DNA of 32,471 bases. Origin: Chara braunii. Lineage: Eukaryota; Streptophyta; Charophyceae; Charales; Characeae. The notes below the pieces were generated by a model. The model was not told the DNA's origin and ran no database searches. It saw nothing but the letters and a program-made list of their open reading frames with translations. How positions within the stretch are numbered: the first letter of the stretch is position 1; each line of letters starts with the position of its first letter. The DNA lies in NCBI GenBank assembly GCA_003427395.1, contig BFEA01000192.1:8724-41194 (forward strand), written 5' to 3'. The translations under genes were made by a program, and so were the position numbers. Shown here one piece after another: positions 24,810 through 32,471 of this stretch.

Positions 24810-24851
24810 TATGCTTGTTGTTGGAACACTGGTCATACCCCTCGCAGATGT
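24810..24851 (+). pseudogene. Damaged CCHC zinc knuckle of the second Gag
   Basis: In another frame than the upstream gag, YACCWNTGHTPRRCK has C-x4-H-x4-C with correct spacing, but the first cysteine is Tyr (TAT at 24810-24812; TGT would differ by one transition). RNRRGREQWARM precedes it, as expected for a basic nucleocapsid region. Frame change and lost Cys agree with an inactive copy. No protease or polymerase sequence was found downstream. Confidence 0.5.
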
Positions 24852-24859
24852 AAGATGGC

Positions 24860-27158
24860 AAAGGGAGGAGTTGAGGGGTGAGGTCGTTTGCCTAGATAAT
24901 GGTTTTTGTCCTTTCTAGCAGTTATTATTTGTTGCGTTCTTAACAGGAGAGAGGTAGAACGGTGTCTGCAGCCTTGAATGAATAATAGACAGGTACTCGA
25001 AAGGCTATGACGGTGTAGAAGACTCAGTTGTTAGAACTATAAAGCGGCTATCTAGTTATTTTTGCTTTTAAGATGAATCTATGAGTTCTACGAGACTTAG
25101 GATTCATCTTGTATATATTTCTGATCTCGAGTGTGCATTTCTAATTTTTGGGATTGTGTGTACATTCTAGATCGTTGACTTTAGTGGTTGTAAAATGCAA
25201 GTGGAAGTCTTTTAAGAGACGGTCGTCCGTACGTTGACGCTCACATAGTTTTTGCGAGGAGGTTTGAGATCCTTCTATGTATATCAGTTGGTTATGGTCT
25301 ATGTGGTATGATATACAAGGTCATTTGATTTTGATTGGGACCTGGAATGATGATGATTTGAGGTTTGTGAAGATTTGAGGCTTGTGAAGGTTTGAGGCTT
25401 GTGAAGATTGGAGACTCGAGATAATTTGATCTTCCTTTGAGGGTCATCTTGGTATGGGTTTTGATTCCCCCGGGGTGCAGGATCGCGCGTGTTATGGTTG
25501 TCATTGACATTCTCACCATTGTGGTCTTGTGAGTCTTTCTGTGTTTCATTTAATTAATATAATGAAGTGTGTATGAATCTAAGAGAGTTCAATGAAGTGA
25601 AGAAAGCGTGATTTTGAGTGAAGGATTTATGAGACGCTTGAAAAATCCAAAGAGTTATATAAAGAAAGAGGTTATGCCTGAAGGCGGCCTAAGTGGTTAT
25701 TGGTTTCATCTGGACACATCTTCAAGTGGAAGATATTTTAAAGCCTATATGGATAGACCATCCATGAGTGGGAGGATGACTGAGAGGTTTTTATGGGTGA
25801 TTCTCCTTTAGAGTGGAAGGAGTCTTAAAAATTTTATGGAAGGCTCACCCAAGGGAAGGAAGGGCGACTTAAAAAGATTTTATGGAGTAAAGTATTATCC
25901 TCGGCCGAATCGGCAGTTCCACTCTGTTGGTCCTCAACTGCCAGCATCTGCGGCAGGGAAACCTCTCATGTAAGAAAGCCCTTGCCTGGCCAATGGCTGT
26001 GCGTCCCGGGTGGTTTTGTGTATGGCAGGGGGTAGGGAAAGAACCGTTCAATTCAGCATCCGCGCTTGCGTAGTCATGTAAAAACTGGTAAAGGCAGCAC
26101 GAACAATGAGAAAACCTGCTGGTTGTAAGTCCTTCACTCAACTTATTATTGGCCACAAGCGGTGTAGTCTGTGACGGGGACTTCCATGATTATGACTCCT
26201 TGAGAAGAATTAAAGTTTTGACTTATAGCCGGTGGGAGCGTCATCTACGGCAGGAAGGATCGGCCTGATTATGGGGCCCTCTAATCGGCTATCGTTGTGT
26301 TGAAAGTGGCGTTGAGTTTATTTAGAAGAAAGATTGTGAGAGTTTGCTCGCTGAGCAAGACTTTTTGGATGATAAATTACATGGTGAAAGTGAAGAACCC
26401 TACTCATAAAAGTAGGATTTATGAGCAAAAGGGGTGATTTTCTTTTATTATGAAGACTGAATGAATACCCCTACCCATCCGTTTGATGAATGACTAAGGT
26501 GAGTGACTTCTGTCTGATAGTAGTGCCTTGTGGGACTAGGGCTTAACAGGGCCCTACCCATAAAGTACATTTGTGGCTTGTGTGACGGGGTCAACCTCCC
26601 TAAAGTACAGGTGTCTGATTATTCCCCACAATAGGGTATTACTTTGAGAAAAGCTTGAAAAGGGTGTATGATTAAGTTGAGTCTGAATGATCGTTGTAAC
26701 CCACCACTTAGTCTGAGTTTTTGTTAATGGTAGGATGATCAGGGTGCCCGACACGATAAAATAAAAGATCGGAAGTGGTTTAGTCTTAAGTTTGACTTTA
26801 AATAACTTCCTGTCGGTGAATATAGCGGGTGGAGAGTGGTTTTATCCACTTTGTTAAATTAGAGGTTGGAAAGTGTTCTATTGTAGATTTCTATTTTGAT
26901 GAGGAAATTAATGGTATTTTCGACCTTTGACTTTTGTCCGAATTGTCTTGAGGAGTCAAGGTTTAGAGTGATACAGCTTAAGTGACCGCTTTAATCGAGT
27001 TTCAACACGAGTTAAAGACTGAGGGAGCTATCATGTACTTCAAGTTTCTTCTGAGGACTACATTTGGGCGGTACTTGCCATAATCGTTTGTTGCGACGGG
27101 GGGTGTCGCTCAATAAGGTCCGGGCAGGCTGTCGTACCAAATGCCCTTACAAAGGTAT
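24860..27158. other. No gene recognised; small tandem repeat and hairpins
   Basis: A 17-bp unit GATTTGAGGCTTGTGAA repeats four times at 25355-25421. Perfect hairpins include GGCAGTT...AACTGCC (about 25912-25942) and CCTACT/CATAAA/AGTAGG (about 26399-26416), the latter with a loop reminiscent of the 18.75-kb array. A 67-codon frame at 25608-25811 and a 95-codon minus frame at 25869-26156 show no known motif. If R copies were LTRs, pol would be expected here and is absent. Confidence 0.4.
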
Positions 27159-29411
27159 TTGGCGTGTTTTTTGCAAGTCACACAAATGCAGCCTCGCCCG
27201 CCCGACGGCATGCGCACGAGAGGAAGCATAGGTCCTTGTCAGGGTAAGTGGTGCGCGCGGGATATTGATGGCAAGGTGCAACTATGCGCTACCTGAGCGT
27301 GTGCGGCGGCACGGGCCAGCGGGACGCGAGAAGTTTATTTATATTATACGTTAAAATTATTGTTGTATTAATTTTTTGAAGGCGTCGACATTTTTTTTGT
27401 AGTCCGGACGTGACGCCGGGCTTAATGGACGTCACGGCGGTCGAGGGTGTTCGGTGCCCACCTCCGTGCAGTTGACTTACGGGTGCGGGGCAAAATCTAT
27501 TTACCTTAATTAGTTTGAAGCGCGGGCCAGGGAGTTCAACGTGTGTATGAGCCGGGGGGTAATCAGTCCGCGAGGTGGAAAGAAGTCCTTGTGGCGGAGA
27601 CTATTGTGGATATATGGCCGGCTACCGATTGTCTGTTGCAAGAGTGAGTGTGGGCACGCCCTTTGAAACCAGCGGGCTGTGTATTAAGCCCTGACAGGGG
27701 TTTGAGGAGCTACGCCAGAAGGTCGCCGTCCCCCATGTTGTGGTCCCGGTATGCTGCACATCGTGGCGGAGTGCGATGCATTGTGGTTCTGCTGCGTTTA
27801 GGTTGTGGGTTGTGAAGGCTATCGTCTTGGGTCTCTTGGGTTTCGCCCGCGCCGACTTCTATGGGGGGTGCCCGCGGCAACTGGGCGTGTCCAGGCAGAG
27901 AAGAAGGGGAGGGATGTTCCCCTTGGGCCCGCGTGCACAGGTGGAGGCTTTCGGCCTGTCCCAACGTGGCGGGTGTGTTGTGGGTGCAGAAATGAGGCGG
28001 TGCACAGGGCTTTCGGTGCATTTTGGGTGAGCTGTGGCATCCGGCTGTGGGCCGAGGCGGTCAGTAGTATGTTCGTGCGCACCGTTGACAGGAGAGTGTG
28101 GTTATCTTGCGATATCGAGGGCGCTGTTCGCAGCCGAGCGGGTGGGCAGGTAGTGACGAGCTACGGGCAGCGAGGGAAAGTGAACTTTGGCAGGGATGGG
28201 CGCCAGGTGTGTACGGTGGAGGGACGGAGAGCTCGCTCTACGGTGGGCGGACTTGGGCGAAGAGAGGAAGGCGAGGATGTGAGACGGAGTGAGGTGCTGA
28301 AGGGAGGAATGAGCCGGGACGGGCATCAGCGCCGGGTGCGTACACAGAAGGGAAGGGCGAAGCACCAAGGCAGCGTAGGAAGAAAGCGGGAGGGCAGCAA
28401 AGAAAGGCGGCCAGACAGGGCCCCATCAGGCACATGCAGAAGAATGGGAGCGGACGATGGTAGGGATAGACAAGAATGAGCGAAAGCAGAAGAAGTGAGG
28501 GGGCCGCTGCTCTGAGGTACCAACGGACAGATAGTGAGGCGAGTTAGGGAAGGGGAAGAAAAGTGCCAAAGGAAAGGATGTGGCCAATGAAGAGGAACTG
28601 AACTTGGTCGGCGTATCGTGCCAGGTACATCTGGAGGTAAGTATGGAGGGAACGAAGATAACGGAGGCGGAAGGGAGAAAGAATATCCTAGTCGTTTCTC
28701 GATATTTTTCTGCAAGAGGAAGTGCTAGTCCATAGTTTTTGGATATAAAGTTAGAATTAGAAGAAGGTTAGGAAAAAGGGAGTTAGAGGAGAAAAGCGTT
28801 GCGCGGAGATATGGCGGAGGGAGAAAAAGAGAGGAACAAACTTGTAATAAATCGGTCATTTCTTGACCGGTTACTGCGATCTGAGATGCTAATCGCGGGT
28901 TTTCGGGGTTGGCGACGCCGCATCCGAGGTTAGATTTAGAAGAAGGGGGTTAGTTTATGTGCTATAAAAAAATTGTGTTGCGCGACAGGCATCGAGGGAA
29001 GCGGGATATGGAAAGAACATGGAATTAGTATGTTAGTTCGATCTTCGAAAGAATTGAGGGAAGAGAGGATTGTGGGGTTCTGAGCTGAGGCAGGGTAGGT
29101 GGCAATGGTAGAGTCGAGGTAGGATGTGCGATATGACCGGTATGTGTTTGAAAGGGATGCGTGTTGCAGAACAGAATGTATCTGGCCGCATTCAAGCGGG
29201 AGATTCATTCTGAATTTGAGGACCTGTGTGAGATCGGATATTTACCTGGCGATAGTCTGTATCAGGCATATGAACATAGATGAGAGAAAACAGGTGATAG
29301 AATGGGCGCTAGGAGAGAAGAGTTGTGCGCGGAGCCATTGCGGGATGAAAGAAGCGGGAGAATGTGTTCGGTCGAATGACAGATAGCTGGCCCGGCAAGC
29401 GGAATGCACAC

Positions 29412-29456
<45 letters not shown>

Positions 29457-29748
29457 AGAAAGCACTTACCTTGATGACCGGTAGTGCCGCAATCGCCAGG
29501 AGTCGACCTACAGTGCCAAACTACACCTTAACCTGACCGATGTGCAGGGCCAGGTTCACATGGTAAAAGGAGGGTAGTTACGAGGTAGAGGCGAGCGAAA
29601 GGGGAGGCACGTACCTGGTCTCCTCCACGGAGGAGACTCGATCTTGGCCTACATGATCGAGGAGCCCGGCGTGAGCACAAGCCGAGCGGAGAAAGAGCAG
29701 GTGCGCCCGCCCACACTCCAGCAGAAGGTTCATTCGATTATGCTCATC

Positions 29749-29795
29749 CTAAGGATGAGAGAATTGTAAAGTTAGCCACGGGATCAGAGACTTAC
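29749..29795 (-). other. Candidate 47-nt intron, R copy 2
   Basis: Same donor (GTAAGT), branch-like CTAAC and CCTTAG acceptor as at 17519-17565, with identical length and two or three transitions that leave the signals intact. Confidence 0.4.
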
Positions 29796-30165
29796 CTGTT
29801 GGCTGGTGCACGTCCATCCCGCCATGATGAGCTAGTCGGGGGGGGCGGACATCCGGGTTTGGTTCGAATGGCAACCAGATACGTTGGAGCTGGAGCAAGA
29901 ACGGAAGCAGGAAAAACGTGCAGAGAACGAGGCATGCCCACCTGACCGAAGAGGCTGACCGTGTGCACCAGAGGGAAGGAGGACGAAGACAAGGGAAGGT
30001 GAGGGCAAAATAGTATGTGGACTAGCAAGAAGGGCAGCTGCAAAGAGACAGGAGTAACTGATTAGCTGGGGAGCTGCTCGTTATACAGGACAGCTAGCCG
30101 CAGGCGAGCGGCATGATAGAGATTGGCCGCCGCCTGATCCAGCCAGCTGGGGCGCAGCCACCTTT

Positions 30166-30348
30166 TCATACGGAGTAATGGGATTCCAACTGTGGGACGA
30201 CAGAACTTGCCTGTTGACTAGTGAGCTGCGCTTGCATGGCCTGCCATATCACAGTATTTGCTCCACTATGGAAAGGGAAGAGACCGTAGCCTTGATCCGC
30301 GACTCGTGCCTGGAGCGGTGGCCCATGCGTTTCGGGGTGCGGAACTCC
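30166..30348 (-). pseudogene. Conserved minus-strand coding remnant, R copy 2
   Basis: Open without internal stop from 30348 to TGA at 30166-30168, about 60 codons: LQARVADQGYGLFPFHSGAN, TVIWQAMQAQLTSQQASS, VVPQLESHYSV. A stop (TGA) just upstream at 30349-30351 in both copies means any exon must begin there or the start is lost. Compared with copy 1 it retains CAG where copy 1 has TAG. Unrecognised. Confidence 0.35.
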
Positions 30349-30557
30349 TCAAAGTAGCTGAGTGATCTGATTTGGCAAAAGGGGATATTGTTGCGATCTG
30401 GAGGCTCATCGGAATGTCATTATTTTACGGTTTGACTGCAGTCTGGCTACTTTAAAGCGATCCTTGGCTGCCAATGCGGGGCCCTCAGGTGGATCCAGAT
30501 AATAAGGCCCTCTCTTGAGAGTTGAGTCAGTCTCCCTCCTGTATCTCGAGACTCTGA

Positions 30558-31150
30558 GCGCGGTCCGACCTGCCTTTCGCCCCTATACCCAAATTCAACA
30601 AACGATTTGCATGGTGCGGCTCCTGTCACAGCCACCCCATCCCGTTCTGCTCAGGCGGGGTTCACTACTGCCTCGGGCCTCTCAACAGCCACTCCTCACA
30701 CAGTCAGTCGATCGTGGCGCGACCTGCTGCAAAGCTTAGAGTGGGCCGTCATGGACAGAGCCTGATGTGGCTACCGATGATAGTAGCAAATATTCAAATG
30801 GGAAGTTTGAAGACGTAGGTGGATGAGGGGTTCCAAGTGAACAACCGTCGCGGCCTGTACCGTTGAGGGTCCCCGCCTGATGCCCGCCTATGCCTTGGCC
30901 GAGCCCCCGTCTGTTGTCCCCAGCGGGCACGCTCACACTCAAGCCTCTTACGACAAGTGGCGATTGGCGGACAACACACCTGCTGAAGGCCCCAGCCTTT
31001 GAGGTTTCCTATGCGTCGTAAGTCAAATCACCCACCGGCTCGCATGCACGTTGAACTCCTAGATCCGCATTTTCAACGATGAGTAGGGTAGAGGAACCTC
31101 GCTGGCATCCTGAACATGTAGGGATTCGTAAGTCAACAAGAAGGAGGTTC
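30558..31150 (+). pseudogene. Coding-like debris right of R copy 2 (unrecognised)
   Basis: Several plus-strand frames look protein-like and seem to continue one another by frameshifts: LHGAAPVTATPSRSAQ with SWRDLLQSLEWA (to 30763), then EPDVATDDSSKYSNGKFED (shifted frame), then MPAYALAEPPSVVPSG with SYDKWRLADNTPAEG, and MSRVEEPRWHPEHVGIRKST near 31079. The Pro/Ser/Thr/Ala-rich opening and basic end could be part of a retroelement polyprotein. The open frame begins inside the last bases of R. I cannot name a family. Confidence 0.3.
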
Positions 31151-31589
31151 GTTGTAATGAGCGTGAGGCTGAGGGTGAGCCGAGGGAGAGGAGAGAGAGG
31201 GAGAGAGTGCGAGCACACACACACACTCACTTACTCGACACGACAAACTCGGACTGAGGATCGAACGCAGACAGAGTGGCAAGGCACAAAGTCGAAGTCT
31301 TGGATTCCGAATGCCGAAACAGCAAGTCACACTGAGTACGAGTACAGCAGCAGGGAACTGGTACGAGACCAGTCCCGTACCGTATGGGGAGCCGATATAA
31401 GTACCGGTGACACGTACGGTACCAGGGGCATTTCTGCAAAGGCCCCCGAGGGCAGAACTGAAAAATGCAGTATTTGAAATGGTGCCCGAATTGCGGTATG
31501 GCGCCTGTTGTCCGAAATCCTACGGTACCAAAGGAGGAGTTTGGAAAAAGGGCGCCAGGCCGAAAACGGGATGCAGCTGAAACAGCAAA
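31151..31589. other. GA/AC-rich tract then GTAC-rich unassigned sequence
   Basis: 31165-31230 is GAGAG-rich followed by (AC)n. From 31345 to 31430 the motif GGTAC/GTACC recurs several times, with CTGGTACGAGACCAG forming a small inverted repeat. No ORF called. Confidence 0.4.
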
Positions 31590-31640
31590 AAGATAGACCA
31601 GGGATCGAGCCCTGGCGAAGTCCGTAACACTATCCCCTCC
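31590..31640 (-). other. tRNA-like T arm / B box on the minus strand
   Basis: Minus-strand CAGGG/CTCGATC/CCTGG (about 31599-31615) is a well-formed T arm with a near-canonical loop. TAGTGTTACGGACTTCG upstream on that strand resembles an A-box region, but the A-B spacing is too short for a complete tRNA. Possibly a truncated SINE head. Confidence 0.35.
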
Positions 31641-31794
31641 CTCTAGAAGGCAACGTCCCGGCTGCCAAAAATCATGAAGCAATGCTGAAATCTGTGAAGG
31701 ACGGGACGGGGCCGATCACTGGTTAACAAGTCGAAAGGGAAGAGGGGTATAATGTGGGTGGCATGGGCTGTGGGAGTAAGAGGGAACAAGGTTT

Positions 31795-32170
31795 GGTACT
31801 GGTGAACAGAGTTGTCCTACTGATGAACTAGGGGGGGTTTCAAGGAACAGGGTAGTCCTACTGATGAACTAAGGGGACTGCATGGTTCGCTATAGGTTAA
31901 GGGGGAACAGAGTTTAGGGAACAGTGAACAGGGGATGTCTATTGATGTTCTACTGGGTAAGGGAAACGGTGTTCAGGAAAACAAGGTATTTCTATTGATG
32001 TTGTAGTGGGTAAGGGAAACAATGGTCAGGGGAACAGGGGATGTCTATTGATGTTCTAGTGGGTAAGGGAAACAATGGTCAGGGGAACAGGGGATGTCTA
32101 TTGATGTTCTAGTGGGTACGGGGAACAATGGTTAGGGAAACAGGGATCTGCTAATGATGTTCTACAGGGT
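31795..32170. repeat. 53-bp minisatellite
   Basis: GGGGATGTCTATTGATGTTCT-like unit starts occur at 31931, 31984, 32037, 32090 and 32142 (period 52-53), with GTGGGTAAGGGAAACAATGG inside each unit. Degenerate related units (CCTACTGATGAACTA) precede from about 31812. Non-coding. Confidence 0.9.
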
Positions 32171-32471
32171 TGTCAAAGTCAGGAAAAATAAAAATGAAAA
32201 TGTTTGTTCAGGATGCGAAGGCTGGTGTGTCCGAAGGAGTCAGAAGTAGAATCTCATGTAGGAACAAAGTGTCCAAGTGTCTTGAAAGGGGGTCTGCAGC
32301 GGTCTTGATCAGGTCTTTTGGAGTAGGTGGTAGAAGCGGTCTTCAGCAGCTGCGATAGGTAGAAGTCCAAGAAGCGTAGTAATAGTTCAAGTGTCAAAGT
32401 CCAAGTGCTAGGGTGCGTCCGGTACACGAACTGCAATGAGGTCTGATCTGGAAGCAAGGAAGTTGCAGACT
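32171..32471. other. Unassigned window end
   Basis: Short plus and minus frames of about 60 codons only; GTCCAAGTGT/GTCAAAGTCCAAGTGC near 32270 and 32390 hints at a worn short repeat. Nothing else recognised. Confidence 0.4.

Larger units (their letters stand above)
27159..30557. repeat. R repeat, copy 2
   Basis: Direct copy of 14890-18306, slightly shorter, with the same order of internal parts: AT-rich block, GC-rich half, internal duplication (about 28691-28984), (AC)(AG) microsatellite (29408-29452), 47-nt candidate intron (29749-29795) and minus coding remnant (30166-30348). It is flanked by AAGGTA on the left and by a coding-like segment on the right. Differences from copy 1 are mostly transitions plus small indels, including a 12-base insertion near 29818 and the loss of about 20 bases near 28740. 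Confidence 0.85.

Noticed and set aside
31731-32160. Coding frame through the 53-bp minisatellite
   Set aside because: 53 is not divisible by three, so no frame can persist.

Overview
The window reads as nuclear DNA of a repeat-rich eukaryote with no intact host gene. It has no bacterial-style operons; it does have splice-site-like sequences, poly(A)/poly(T) runs, long microsatellites and many decayed retroelements. The minus-strand Gag at about 7.3-8.7 kb (phrases such as RIEKFDDYTHQDPV and SRNKGKMKTASP, knuckle CYWCNSTKHKTSHC) resembles Ty3-type Gag proteins I associate with charophyte algae such as Chara braunii. That assignment is from memory and was not searched.

Layout. 1-6.1 kb: microsatellites, purine-rich minisatellites, a 55-bp tandem repeat, a near-perfect 117-bp inverted repeat, a tRNA-like stretch, a 230-bp tandem duplication and a possible micro-exon. 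6.1-8.8 kb: a decayed minus-strand Ty3-like element with gag, zinc knuckle and start of protease but no reverse transcriptase or integrase, ending at a palindrome array that may be its LTR. 8.8-11.05 kb: an unusually dense series of perfect short hairpins, including a SINE-like unit with a tRNA-type A/B-box head and a U6 snRNA-derived 3' part. 11.1-14.1 kb: a 54-bp tandem array, a long leader, a strong 3' splice site, four small consecutive ORFs and a poly(A) run. 14.6-14.9 kb and 21.65-21.95 kb: two diverged copies of a module (here Q) whose stems show compensatory changes. 14.89-18.31 kb and 27.16-30.56 kb: two direct copies (here R) of a 3.4-kb repeat, carrying minus-strand coding-like and splice-like segments. 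Between them: a ten-unit hairpin array with a constant loop and covarying stems (18.75-19.62 kb), a 120-bp tandem array (19.85-20.38 kb), a second Q, and a broken plus-strand gag with a damaged zinc knuckle (23.81-24.85 kb). 30.56-32.47 kb: coding-like debris, a tRNA-like arm and a 53-bp minisatellite.

The parts do not form a working gene set. The strongest unexplained signals are the hairpin array at 18.75 kb, the Q module (both with stem covariation that suggests structured RNA) and the U6-tailed SINE-like unit. R could be the long LTR pair of a 15.7-kb pol-less element (14.89-30.56 kb), but no target-site duplication, primer-binding site or polypurine tract convincingly supports this, so it stays a hypothesis. 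All covariation and identity statements come from alignment by eye.
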